A stretch of 64,000 nucleotides of DNA from Begonia masoniana (Eukaryota > Streptophyta > Magnoliopsida > Cucurbitales > Begoniaceae). This document shows positions 34,301-44,564 of this stretch, piece by piece. The translations under genes were made by a program, and so were the position numbers. The stretch spans positions 2,842,375 to 2,906,374 of the forward strand of contig CM039502.1 of assembly GCA_022432975.1 (NCBI GenBank), written 5' to 3'. Below the pieces are notes generated by a model. It ran no database searches and was not told where the DNA came from. It worked only from the letters and a program-made list of their open reading frames with translations. Position 1 is the stretch's first letter. Each line of letters starts with the position of its first letter.

Positions 34301-35210
34301 GATTCTCACTTGTACAATGGCGAATCCAACTGAAGCATATCGAGTGTACTGAAGAATCTTCTTCCTTCCAGCTTCTCCTTCTCTTTTCTGAAGCTCCTGC
34401 AACTTCGGATAGATCTGAGCCAGAAGTTGGAAGACAATCGAAGCATTAATGAAAGGAACAATACCAAGTGAGCATACTCCTAATCTTCCAATTCCCCCTC
34501 CAGAAAATGAATCCAATGTGCTCAATAAACTGTTCTGATCCAAATTTCCGACAAAAGCCTCTCTATTTACCCCACCAAGTGGTACATATATTCCAAGCCT
34601 GGATAACGCTAAATAGCCCAATAGCTTGAGAAATTTGCCAGGCAATGGACCTTTGAAAAAGTCGCCAAAATCAATGGAACTGTCCTCGATTGCCGCTGTG
34701 AATACCAAATCATAACGTCAATTTACATAAACACAGACCCAACGACAATGTAGGTCAATACAAATTCAAACACATACCTGCTGCTCCGCGAGGTGAAGCA
34801 GACTTATCTCTTTTAGTCCCTGAAGAACTCTCAAGCGTGTGTGAAAACAAAGCAAGAAAGCCTTCCCAAGTCGAACAAAAACCAGAAAATTCGTCTGAAT
34901 CAATGCATAAGGGATGAAAAACAGAGGCCTCACGGCTGATAAAAGATGAAAAATATCAGCAAAGAAAACGATAAAATTCAGCAATTTTAAGAAAAAAACC
35001 AAGTGGGGGACTGAAATCATACCTTTTAAAGAGGTTCCATGGCTTTGAGCTTCTGGGTTTTGGCCGAACAGAAAAAGTAGCTCGGCAAATTGAAGTTCTG
35101 GGTCTTGAAAATGGCTTGCGAGTATGATAGGAGCGAATTGAGGGGTTGCAGAAACCAAGTGAGGAGGAGGAAGAAGAAGCGAAAGCAGCTTCTCCAACTG
35201 TTATCCACAT
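31391..35210 (-). CDS. SCY1: Plastid Sec translocase subunit SecY (SCY1), 546 aa
   Basis: Eight exons on the minus strand: 35210-35023, 34935-34778, 34695-34310, 33527-33228, 33141-33052, 32714-32591, 32238-32075 and 31621-31391. All are GT-AG, phases are consistent, and the total is 547 codons. A Ser/Arg-rich transit peptide covers about the first 60-115 residues. The SecY domain then begins around FKGPLPGKFLKLLGYLALSRLG and contains GIVPFINASIVFQLL. The family-typical IGERITDLKLGNGTSLLIF sits in exon 4, followed by further membrane helices. Homologues have ten helices and form the thylakoid protein-conducting channel with SecE and SecA. Length agrees with plant SCY1 (about 550). The gene converges with TPS11; the two coding ends are only 366 bp apart. 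An out-of-frame ATG at 35256 lies upstream of the chosen start. Confidence 0.95.
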
Positions 35211-35267
35211 TATTATCTAAATAATATCTAGCCATCGTTGGAGAGGGCTTCGCCATTTGTACTCAGT

Positions 35268-35867
35268 TCAAAGATTTCGTGGCTTCAATTCCTGAAATAA
35301 GTTGGGCTGGATCAAATTTTCTTCCACACTATTTTTTTCCATGTTTTCTTATTATATCTGAAGATAGGAAACGACAATAACCTTAAAAAATAAAAAATAC
35401 AATGTTTTCATTAAATTACGTTATAAATTAAACATTTTTTTATATATTGAATTAATAAACATATAAATAATTCTTAAAATTATGTTTTTCTTTTTTTAAA
35501 AAAGGAAGAATTAAAAACTTGTTCTAAAAAACATTTGAAATTTCCGTTTATTTCAAAAACTATCATTATAAAAAATAAGGTTGGTCAACCTGCGTTGTTA
35601 TATGGTTCGGTAGATGACACTTATTTTCATGAATTTTTGTTAGTGTCACAGTTGACATAACCGTAGGTTCGATCATCTCTTATTTGATATTGATTCTTAT
35701 CGTTATAGTTGATTACGTTCCATTTCATGCATATTTATTGACAAACTTGAACTTTTTCCTAAGTTGTGCCTTTGTGGGATGGATAATCACAAGATCTACT
35801 CTTCTTCGAAAAAAAAAAAAAAAAGAGGTCTCGTTAAAAAAACCTTGTTCTAAAAAAATCACGTGAG
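35268..35867. other. Intergenic DNA left of the copia insertion
   Basis: The first bases are the probable SCY1 5' flank. The rest is AT-rich with no coding signal. The end (about 35790-35867) resembles sequence at 20903-20980, so the retrotransposon may have inserted into a dispersed repeat. Confidence 0.4.
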
Positions 35868-35872
35868 ACAAA
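35868..35872. repeat. Target-site duplication of the copia element, left copy
   Basis: ACAAA directly precedes the left LTR and is repeated directly after the right LTR at 42874-42878. Five bases is the usual duplication length for Ty1/copia integration. Confidence 0.9.
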
Positions 35873-36218
35873 TGTTAGTAATTATTTTAATTACTATATT
35901 ATTTGGTCCGGTTTTTCAAAAGTCACCATCAAAGGCAACCGTCCATGTTGCACCCCGTCAATGGAAACTCTTTGATGGAAAGAGTCTATTATTGAGGGGT
36001 CATTTCATTGAAGGTCCCCTAAGCCTATTTTCTCAATATACGGAATACACCATCGATTGTGAGAATTAAAGGTTTAGAAGAGATTCTTCAAGAACGGAAA
36101 GCAGCTGTCCCTGATTTATCGTCAATGGCTGGAGGTATTTCAAATTTCCGCACTTCATCTAAATGCTTTTCTTTTGTTGTAAAAGGCATGTTAGATGATA
36201 AAGAATTAAATTCTAACA
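35873..36218 (+). repeat. Left LTR of the copia element
   Basis: 346 bp, starting TGTTAG and ending CTAACA. It matches the right LTR base for base as far as I can read. A 68-codon ORF inside it is a by-product of the repeat and appears again in the right LTR. Confidence 0.97.
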
Positions 36219-36220
36219 GT

Positions 36221-36232
36221 TGGTATCAGAGC
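36221..36232 (+). other. Primer-binding site (tRNA-iMet)
   Basis: TGGTATCAGAGC two bases after the left LTR, complementary to the 3' end of plant initiator methionine tRNA. This is the standard primer for copia reverse transcription. Confidence 0.95.
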
Positions 36233-36487
36233 GAGTAAAACCTCTGTCTTGACATTTTTTCAACATAAAGTTTTGAAATTTCTTTTTTATTTTAAAAGTT
36301 TACGTTTTGGGCGTTTTCAAAGCGGTTTTTTGTTACGAATCATACAGAAACTTGATTACGAACATACTGCACTTTGAATCGTCAAATTTGGTGTCCAAAA
36401 TCATGAGATATCGTCGGATTTATGATGGGTTTTCCGGCGGGTCGCGAGTGGGTCAAAATGACCCATCTAGAGGTTGAAGATGACCTA

Positions 36488-36583
36488 GACTACGTGTAGT
36501 TCTGGCAGGTTAAGACTACGTGTAGTTCTGGCAGTTTAAGACTACGTGTAGTTCTGGCAGGATAAAACTACATGTAGTTCAGT
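36488..36583 (+). repeat. 26-bp tandem repeat in the copia leader
   Basis: Units with GACTACGTGTAGTTCTGGCAG start at 36488, 36514 and 36540. A fourth, diverged unit (AACTACATGTAGTTCAG) starts near 36566. The period is 26 bp. Confidence 0.9.
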
Positions 36584-36614
36584 TATCATAAAGGAAGACC
36601 AAATAAATTATATT

Positions 36615-36833
36615 GGTCCTCATGGGATTCGAACCCGCGCCTCTCTCATGAATTTCGAGTGGGTTGCCACTCGGCTGAGACTTAATTACTGACAATTTTG
36701 GATTTTAAATAAATATATTATTTATTTTGTTAAAGGTTACAATAAAAATATAAGGTTGAACCTCCTGGGATTTGAACTCGGCTCTCTTAAAGAAGGGAAC
36801 ATGGTGGGTGACCACTGTGCTAAGTCATTTTTA
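36615..36833 (-). repeat. Two tRNA-like (A-box/B-box) modules in the copia leader
   Basis: Read on the minus strand, the first module has CTCAGCCGAGTGGCAACC (36662-36679, A-box-like) and then GGTTCGAATCC (36625-36635, a perfect B-box). The second has CTTAGCACAGTGGTCAC (36808-36824) and GAGTTCAAATCCC (36767-36779). The spacing between boxes is tRNA-like, but acceptor stems and an intact clover-leaf are not evident. I infer degenerate tRNA-derived sequence, not functional tRNA genes. Confidence 0.5.
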
Positions 36834-37360
36834 TTGAAATAAACTGTTTTTGTATTATACTAATGTTTGTGACGGGTTAGTTAATTTATAGTTTATATTA
36901 ATTCATATTCATTTTTAAATATGAATATATTGGTGAATTAATTCAAATGTTGAATGATCTTTATAATTTGGTTAATTATTGAGTAGCCACAGCATCTTTA
37001 ATTATCCGAATTTATATATAAAGTTTTGATGATCATATTGTGACATTTATTGTGATTAATTACATGAATATAATGGATTTTATCCCACAGGAATTTCTAT
37101 TGTATTTATGTAATTAATTAGAATAAAATATCGAATTATATTTCTTAAGTTGCCCACAGGTATTAAGAAAAAGGAACATGATTCGATAGTTTTATTATAA
37201 AGTTATATGAATCTTATTGAATTTAAACTTTAGCCCACAGGCAAGTTTTATGTCACTTGATTCATAATCTTTGAGCATGATTTATATTGATAAAGCATGA
37301 TTTATGTTGTTGGTCTCATATTGTAGTTGATAAGCATGTCTATTTATTTATTTTGCAGCT

Positions 37361-38396
37361 ATGAATATTGGTAATTTCTCTGATTTCAAATGTGATATTC
37401 CTGAATTGAACGGTGAAAACTATAAGTCTTGGAGGGAGAAAATCCTTCTCAAAATGGGGCTGATGGACATTGATTATGCTATAAGGAAAGATGAACCAAT
37501 TATTACTCCTACTAGCAGTAAGGAAGATCTTATTCTTAGTGAGCGTTGGGAGCGATCTAATCGCCTCAGCATTATGTATATAATGACTAAGATCTGTGCT
37601 AGTATACGAGGTTCAGTTGGTGAGCATAAAAATGTCAAGGATTTGCTGAAGTCTATTGATCAACAATTTGAGACTTCAGATAAGGCACTTGCCAGCACCC
37701 TAATAATGAAGTTTTCATCATTAAGGCTCACATCAGTGAAAGGTGTGCGTGAGCACATAATGCAAATGCGGGACATTGCAGCTCAGCTCAAAACACTTGA
37801 GGTTGATATGTCTGACTCATTTCTTGTGCACTATATTTTGAACACTCTTCCACAAGCATACGGACCCTTCAAAATCTCTTACAACACACATAAGGATAAA
37901 TGGTCTATCAATGAGTTATTGACCATGTGTGTTCAAGAAGAAGGGAGATTAGCTATGGAAATGGGTGAGAGTGCATATGTGGCAACACAAAGAAAAAGCC
38001 AGCATCAAGCCAAAAAGAAGGGGAAAGGTAAGGTACCTATCCAAGATGGTGGAATCAAGAAAGAATCCAGGTGTTTCTTCTGTAACAAGAAGGGACACAT
38101 AAAGAAGGATTGCACCAAATATAAAGTTTGGCTTGAGAAGAAAGGTACGTTAATCTCACTTGTTTGTTTTGAAACTAATATGGTTAATTCTATTTGTGAC
38201 ACATGGTGGATTGATTCGGGTTCTACAATCCATATTTCAAATACCTTGCAGGGTATGAGAAATCTAAGGAAGCCAGTGGGAAGTGAGCAATGCATCTATA
38301 CAGGCAACAAGATGCGTTCACATGTGGAAGCCATTGGCACATGCTCTTTAATTTTAAGCAGTGGTTTTGTACTAGAGCTTGAAAAGACATTTTATA
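37361..38396 (+). CDS. Copia gag and start of protease (5' part of gag-pol)
   Basis: Open from ATG with a typical copia gag start: a 'LNGENYKSWREKILLKMG' pattern near the N-terminus, followed by the UBN2-like capsid region. The zinc knuckle CFFCNKKGHIKKDC is encoded at 38072-38113 (C-x2-C-x4-H-x4-C). The aspartic protease active site WWIDSGSTIHIS begins at 38204. The frame runs straight into the Cassandra insertion and stops two codons into it. Gag packages the element RNA into particles, and the protease cleaves the polyprotein. Confidence 0.93.
38392..38396. repeat. Target-site duplication of the Cassandra element, left copy
   Basis: TTATA before the left Cassandra LTR. The same five bases follow the right LTR at 39222-39226, inside the copia coding sequence. 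Confidence 0.92.
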
Positions 38397-38605
38397 TGTG
38401 ATGACCCGGATCTGTAAGTATGGTACGATGGCTGCACGAACCGGAACCCGGATGGCGGTACGTCCGCGCGGACGAACCGGAAGGTGACGGGTCGTAAAAA
38501 GGGGGTCGTCACAATCCCACAGCGCTTGGGGAAGTATGTGGAAATGAAACATATGTAAAGAGATCCTCCCAACATAGCTAGACGCGTTTTGGAGCACAAT
38601 TGACA

Positions 38606-38692
38606 ACGGATCCCATAAGAACTCCGAAGTTAAGAGGGCTTCGGCGAGAGTAATTCCAGGTTGGGTGACCTTCCGGGAAGTGCTCTCGCCAA
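38606..38692 (+). ncRNA. 5S rRNA-like segment in the left Cassandra LTR
   Basis: Contains GGATCCCATAAGAACTCCGA, AGTTAAGAGGGCTTCGGC (5S box A position) and GGTTGGGTGACCTTCCGGGA (box C position). These match plant 5S rRNA with few changes. The internal RNA polymerase III control regions are therefore largely kept. It is derived from 5S rRNA and is not a ribosomal gene. Confidence 0.88.
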
Positions 38693-38775
38693 ACAAAGCC
38701 GTGAGGGGAGGATATTGGGCTGCGGCCCAATCCCTAGAGCGGACAATATCTTGCTGGGAACGGGGTCGTTACAAA

Positions 38776-38788
38776 TGGTATCAGAGCC
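38776..38788 (+). other. Primer-binding site of the Cassandra element
   Basis: TGGTATCAGAGCC two bases after the left LTR, complementary to initiator tRNA-Met, the same primer type as in the copia host element. Confidence 0.9.
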
Positions 38789-39053
38789 TGTACCCAACCG
38801 GAATTGTGGCCAACGAGGACGTTGGGCCCCCGAGGGGGGGTGATTGTGATGACCCGGATCTGTAAGTATGGTACGATGGCTGCACGAACCGGAACCCGGA
38901 TGGCGGTACGTCCGCGCGGGCGAACCGGAAGGTGACGGGTCGTAAAAAGGGGGTCGTCACAATCCCACAGCGCTTGGGGAAGTATGTGGAAATGAAACAT
39001 ATGTAAAGAGATCCTCCCAACATAGCTAGACGCGTTTTGGAGCACAATTGACA

Positions 39054-39140
39054 ACGGATCCCATAAGAACTCCGAAGTTAAGAGGGCTTCGGCGAGAGTA
39101 ATTCCAGGTTGGGTGACCTTCCGGGAAGTGCTCTCGCCAA
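39054..39140 (+). ncRNA. 5S rRNA-like segment in the right Cassandra LTR
   Basis: The same sequence as in the left LTR, offset by 448 bases. Antisense translation of this region gives a recurrent ORF (starting MFGEST) that is an artefact of the LTR. Confidence 0.88.
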
Positions 39141-39226
39141 ACAAAGCCGTGAGGGGAGGATATTGGGCTGCGGCCCAATCCCTAGAGCGGACAATATCTT
39201 GCTGGGAACGGGGTCGTTACATTATA

Positions 39227-42200
39227 TTCCTAGTTTTTCTAGGAATTTGATTTCTGTATCGAGACTTGTACCATTTGGATATTCCTTTAACTTTTCAGAT
39301 GTAAACTTCAGTTTATTTTACAAATCTGATCTTGTTGGGAATGGTATATTGTCTGATGGTCTTTTCTTTCTCAATTTACAAAGTGATACTGCTTATAATG
39401 CTATGCATGTTTATGTTGGTAATAAAAGATGTGTTACAAATGAAGACTCTTCTATCTTATGGCACCGGAGATTGGGACATATCTCCATAGAGAGAATTAA
39501 AAGATTAGTGAATGATAAAGTACTTTGTGCTTTGGATTTTACTGATTTTGACACTTGTGTGGACTGCATTAAGGGCAAGCAGACCAACAAGAGTAAAAAA
39601 GGTGCAAAGAGGAGTAGTGACATATTAGAGATCATTCATACGGATATCTGTAGTCCAGTTACAGACTCTTATGGTTCTAGATACTTCATCTCTTTCATAG
39701 ATGATTTTTCGCGATATATGTATATCTACTTGCTTCACCATAAGGATGAAGCACTAGAAGCCTTTAAGGTTTTCAAGGCTGAAGTAGAAAAACAATGCGG
39801 TAAGCAAATAAAGATCATGAGAAGTGATAGAGGTGGTGAGTATTATGGTAGATACACTGAGAATGGACAAGCACCTGGTCCGTTTGCGAAGTTTCTTCAA
39901 GAGCATGGAATAGTTGCTCAATATACTATGCCTGGTTCTCCGGACCAGAATGGTGTAGCTGAAAGAAGAAACCGAACATTATTGGACATGGTGAGGAGTA
40001 TGCGTAGCAGCTCCAAACTTCCGGATTTCTTGTGGACTGAAGCACTTAAGACGGCCGTGTATATATTAAATCGAGTTCCAACAAAGGTTGTTGCTAAAAC
40101 ACCATTTGAGTTATTTAAGGGTTGGAAGCCGAGTTTACAACATATACGCATATGGGGTTGTCCGTCTGAAGTGAGGATATATAATCCACAAGAAAAGAAA
40201 CTAGACCCAAGGACTATCAGTGGATATTTCATTGGATATGCCGAAAAGTCTAAGGGTTATAGATTTTATTGTCCATCTCATAGCACTAGAATTGTGGAAT
40301 CAAGAAATGCCAAATTTCTTGAAAATCACTTGATTAGTGGGAGTGATCAATTTCAGCACATTGTTACTGAAAGAGATCACATTGATGTTCAACCTAGTAA
40401 ATCAAGTGATAAATTGATTATTATGAATCACACTCCTCAAGACCAAATGAGTGTTGAACAATCAATTATTAAAGCTCCACAAGTTGCCGATAATAATCAA
40501 GTAGATCAAGTTCTTGAGAGAATACCAGAAATTGTTGATCAACAAGTTGAACAACATATTTCTCAAGAAAATGTGGAAACAACATTAAGGAGATCTAATA
40601 GAGAAAAGAAATCGGCAATCTCTAGTGATTATTTTGTGTATTTACAAGAATCAGATTATAATATTGGAGCTGAAAATGATCCTGAAACGTTTTCACAAGC
40701 CATGAGTTGTAAAGAATCAAACTTATGGTATGATGCTATGAACGATGAGATGAATTCTATGAGTTCTAATAAAGTTTGGGATCTCGTCAAGTTGCCTGTT
40801 GGTGTAAAAGCCATAGGAAGTAAATGGGTTTTCAAAACTAAAAAAGACTCATCAGGCAACATTGAGAGATATAAAGCTAGACTCGTAGCTAAAGGATTCA
40901 CTCAGTTGGAAGGAATCGACTACAAGGAGACTTTTTCTCCTGTTTCTAAGAAAGATTCTCTTCGTATTATTCTAGCATTAGTTGCACATTTTGACTTTGA
41001 GTTGCAACAAATGGATGTGAAAACAGCATTTTTAAATGGAGATCTTGAGGAAGAAGTTTATATGAAACAACCTGAAGGATTTTCCTCTAGTGAAGGTGAG
41101 CATTTAGTTTGCAAGCTTAAAAAATCCATTTATGGATTGAAACAAGCTTCTCGCCAATGGTATTTAAAATTTCATGATGTTATCTCTTCATTTGGTTTTG
41201 TAGAGAACATTATGGATCAATGTATATACCTTAAGGTCAGTGGGAGTAAGATTTGTTTCTTGATTTTATACGTGGATGATATTTTGCTTGCTACTAATGA
41301 TAAAGGATTATTACATGAGGTGAAACAATTTCTCTCACAAAACTTTGACATGAAAGATATGGGTGATGCATCCTATGTTATAGGAATTAAGATATATCGA
41401 GACAGATTTCGAGGTATTTTGGGTCTGTCTCAGGAAGCCTATATCAATAAAGTTTTAGAGAGATTCAGGATGAAAGATTGTTCACCTAGTGTCGCTCCCA
41501 TCGTGAAGGGTGACAGGTTCAATTTGAACCAGTGCCCGAAGAACGATCTTGAGAGGGAGCGAATGAAGAATATTCCATATGCTTCAGCTGTTGGAAGCCT
41601 TATGTATGCTCAGGTTTGCACTAGACCTGATATTGCATTCGTTGTTGGAATGTTGGGACGATATCAAAGTAATCCAGGAATAGACCACTGGATAGCTGCA
41701 AAGAAGGTTATGAGATACCTTCAAGGAACAAAGGATTACATGCTTATATACAGACGGACTGATGATTTGGAAGTGATTGGATATTCAGATTCAGACTTCG
41801 CTGGCTGTGTTGATTCTCGTAAATCAACTTCCGGATACATTTTTATGTTAGCTGGTGGAGCTGTGTCATGGAGGAGTGCAAAACAATCACTAACTGCTAC
41901 TTCTACTATGGAAGCAGAGTTCGTTTCTTGTTTTGAGGCTACACTACATGGTGTATGGATGCGGAGTTTTATTACTGGGCTTAGAATTGTGGATTCAATT
42001 GCTAAGCCATTGAGATTGTATTGTGACAACTCAGCTGCTGTTTTTATGGCTAAGAATAATAAAAGTGGTAGTCGAAGCAAGCATATCGACATAAAATACT
42101 TAGCCATAAGAGAACGTGTTAAGGATAAATCAGTGGTCATTGAGCACATTAGCACTGAGTTGATGTTAGCTGATCCTTTGACAAAAGGCATGCCACCGTC

Positions 42201-42249
42201 AAAATTTAAGGATCATGTACAATGCATGGGACTTGGATCTCTTATGTAA
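39227..42249 (+). CDS. Copia pol: integrase, reverse transcriptase, RNase H (3' part of gag-pol)
   Basis: Open to TAA at 42249. The GAG-pre-integrase block WHRRLGHIS is followed by CVDCIKGKQ. The integrase core has the catalytic acidic residues in HTDIC, RSDRGGEY and GVAERRN. The reverse transcriptase starts around WVFKTKKDSSGNIERYKARL and contains QQMDVKTAFLNGDLEEEVYM and the catalytic LYVDD near 41270. RNase H ends the protein (GYSDSDFAGC, STMEAEF, LYCDNSAA, RSKHIDI). All catalytic motifs are present. An ATG in the adjacent Cassandra LTR (39109) is in frame, making a chimeric 1046-codon ORF. The lineage within copia was not determined. Confidence 0.94.
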
Positions 42250-42515
42250 TTTCGTTGTAAGAACGAATATTTTCATAAAACTCTGTGATGTTTTCTCATG
42301 TTTGTTTTATTATATGCGCATATTTAATTTTGAGAAACATCAATAAAGTATGGACCTAGAATAAACATAGGGTTTATTCATAAAGTTTATGGACAATTAA
42401 GAAGTAACATAATGCATGTGATACATGGAAGATAATACTCGATTTAATTAAGAGGACATATCGCCATGATTCATGTATTGTGTTTACTTACTAAAGAAAT
42501 ACGAAAAACACAGAC

Positions 42516-42527
42516 CAAGTGGGAGAA
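42516..42527 (+). other. Polypurine tract of the copia element
   Basis: The purine-rich AAGTGGGAGAA lies immediately before the right LTR. It is the expected primer site for plus-strand DNA synthesis. Confidence 0.8.
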
Positions 42528-42873
42528 TGTTAGTAATTATTTTAATTACTATATTATTTGGTCCGGTTTTTCAAAAGTCACCATCAAAGGCAACCGTCCA
42601 TGTTGCACCCCGTCAATGGAAACTCTTTGATGGAAAGAGTCTATTATTGAGGGGTCATTTCATTGAAGGTCCCCTAAGCCTATTTTCTCAATATACGGAA
42701 TACACCATCGATTGTGAGAATTAAAGGTTTAGAAGAGATTCTTCAAGAACGGAAAGCAGCTGTCCCTGATTTATCGTCAATGGCTGGAGGTATTTCAAAT
42801 TTCCGCACTTCATCTAAATGCTTTTCTTTTGTTGTAAAAGGCATGTTAGATGATAAAGAATTAAATTCTAACA
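42528..42873 (+). repeat. Right LTR of the copia element
   Basis: 346 bp, the same as the left LTR on reading. It is followed by the ACAAA target duplication at 42874-42878. Confidence 0.97.
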
Positions 42874-42878
42874 ACAAA

Positions 42879-44335
42879 AATTCAAACAAGGAAAAAGAGT
42901 GCATGATCTTGAGCCAATGACTTCTCACGCAATATAAATCTAAGGTAGAGTCCGAGGAAGGAGTTTGATATCAAACATCTGGTTGTCATCGTTGATGTTC
43001 CATCAAGAATTTATGATAAACGACTAATAAAAAAGAAAAACCCATCTTAGTTCTTCATCTAAGTTGAAAGAAAACAACAAAACATGGTTTCATCAAGCAG
43101 TATTCGATCCATATCGTACATGTATATAGAACGTAACAATAAAATCCAGGAGCTTCTTCTGTTTTGCTGAGAAACTAACGGATTTTCCTTTCATTTTTGT
43201 CATCGGCGCTCTCTCCTTCTTTCAGGACAATATTTAATTGTCCATCACTTCTTACTCTGCATGGTAAGACATATTTTATTGTTCCCCTATGGATATCATA
43301 CTTCATATCATCTCTAATAACTTAATTTTGAACACAGTCATAAAATCGTGTTCTAAGGTTTCATTTCTTTTTTCAATAGGAACTCAATCGAGATCAATTC
43401 ATTAACTCAATTCATGTAAAAATAGTAACTATATCAGCTCATGAACATTTTTACGTTTTGTACCTTGCAAAAAGTCGTCTAATCAAATTAAATTCTTGCT
43501 TGATAAGTTCCTCAAAAAGTTCAATTTAAAGAATATTTGTTTAATATGATCTTTACTATGTGTGTAATTTTTTCCTCATTTTTTTGTGTGTGATTTACAT
43601 GCAATGTTGTAATATGTTAATCGGAGTTAAAGTACTTGTGTCTAATCCGCGGTATTATCCAATCTAATGAATCTTCTTTTTACTCTGGAGAAAATGATTC
43701 AATATAATAACGTTAATTATAATTTTAATTTTTGTCAGTATATTATCAATTATTACACGAATTTAATTTAATGATTTTAATGTGGTAAATAATAAAAAAA
43801 TATTATATTATATTCAAACGATTGAGTTTTTTTTTTTAATTAATGATTTTAATTGTCAAATATAAATCTTATGTCGAATGTTAGATATCTGAATCTTAAA
43901 GAATGCAAAGATTGAAATTTGTTATAATAATCTACTATCGCTGTATAATCAAATAAGAGTCAATCATTCTAGCTTTAATTCTCCAAATATATAATTTTGT
44001 AAGAAAATAATTAACTACATGTCGAACAAAGATTAATATAACAAATGGTTAATTATTTTTATATTATGTATGCACATTTAATTGTCCAAAAAGAAATTAA
44101 AATAATGTGACAAACGGTTGTACTCGAGTTAAAATAACAAAATCAATACAATAATGATTTTAATACAAGTACATATGTTCATTCGATTTATGGTTTCTTT
44201 TTTTTGAGTTTTTCGGTTTGAGTTTTAGACTTTTTCCATTAGTTCTTGTCAAAGTATATTAACGTAGAAGTTTTTTTTCATAAAATAAGTATGAAAAACT
44301 TATATTGATAATGTATAACTATTGTCACGTAAAAC
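42879..44335. other. Intergenic DNA right of the copia element
   Basis: AT-rich sequence with no supported gene or RNA. Confidence 0.4.
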
Positions 44336-44564
44336 CCGGACGGACGCTAAAAATAGAGTCCTTTCGGGTTTTGTTCACGTGAACAGTACTCGGTTTATGT
44401 TTGTTTTTTCTCCGTTTTATAAATTAATTTTTAAAAAATACTAAACCAATATCGTTTAGTATTTTTTAAAAATTAATTTATAAAACGGAGAAAAACAAAC
44501 ATAAACCGGGTACTGTTCACGTGAACAGTACCCGGACGGACGGAGGTTTTAAGCGTCCGTCCGG
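44336..44564. mobile_element. Foldback MITE, about 229 bp, upstream of the DGK gene
   Basis: Near-perfect inverted repeat with arms of about 110 bases around a tiny loop (CAATATC near 44448). Outer ends are CCGGACGGACGC and GCGTCCGTCCGG. Inner parts include TTATAAATTAATTTTTAAAA and its complement. Each arm holds the palindrome GTTCACGTGAAC with a CACGTG G-box. The arms differ mainly in a short block after the outer end. There is no coding capacity, and no clear target duplication was seen. The DGK start codon is 459 bases downstream. Confidence 0.85.

Larger units (their letters stand above)
38397..39221 (+). mobile_element. Cassandra TRIM retrotransposon (5S rRNA-like LTRs), complete
   Basis: Two 377-bp LTRs (38397-38773 and 38845-39221, TGTGATGACC...GTTACA) flank an internal region of only 71 bp. 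That region has the primer-binding site TGGTATCAGAGCC at 38776 and a G-rich purine tract before the right LTR. There is no coding capacity, so it depends on proteins of other elements. Each LTR contains a segment of about 85 bp resembling plant 5S rRNA. That combination defines Cassandra. The LTRs differ at one base that I can see (A at 38472, G at 38920). It lies in the same orientation as the copia host element and interrupts its gag-pol frame at the protease-integrase junction. Confidence 0.96.
35873..42873 (+). mobile_element. Ty1/copia LTR retrotransposon, split by a nested Cassandra element
   Basis: The element has LTRs of 346 bp at both ends (TGTTAG...CTAACA), a primer-binding site matching initiator tRNA-Met, and a long leader. 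One gag-pol frame follows in the order gag, protease, integrase, reverse transcriptase, RNase H (copia order), then a polypurine tract. Flanking ACAAA duplications prove insertion. The two LTRs show no difference that I could find by reading, so it inserted recently. Without the 825-bp nested insert and one TTATA duplication it would be about 6.17 kb long. The coding parts have no stops or frame changes other than the nested insertion. Confidence 0.97.

Noticed and set aside
35863..36069. 68-codon ORF in the copia LTR, present again at 42473-42724
   Set aside because: It lies inside the LTR, is repeated only because the LTR is, and has no gag or pol similarity.
36615..36833. True tRNA genes in the copia leader
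   Set aside because: The box motifs are present, but no paired acceptor stem or complete clover-leaf could be found, so they are reported only as tRNA-like modules.
38223..39144. Repeated antisense ORFs (starting MFGEST and MCSKTR) over the Cassandra LTRs
   Set aside because: They are antisense translations of the LTR and its 5S-like segment, occur in each LTR copy and have no protein family features.
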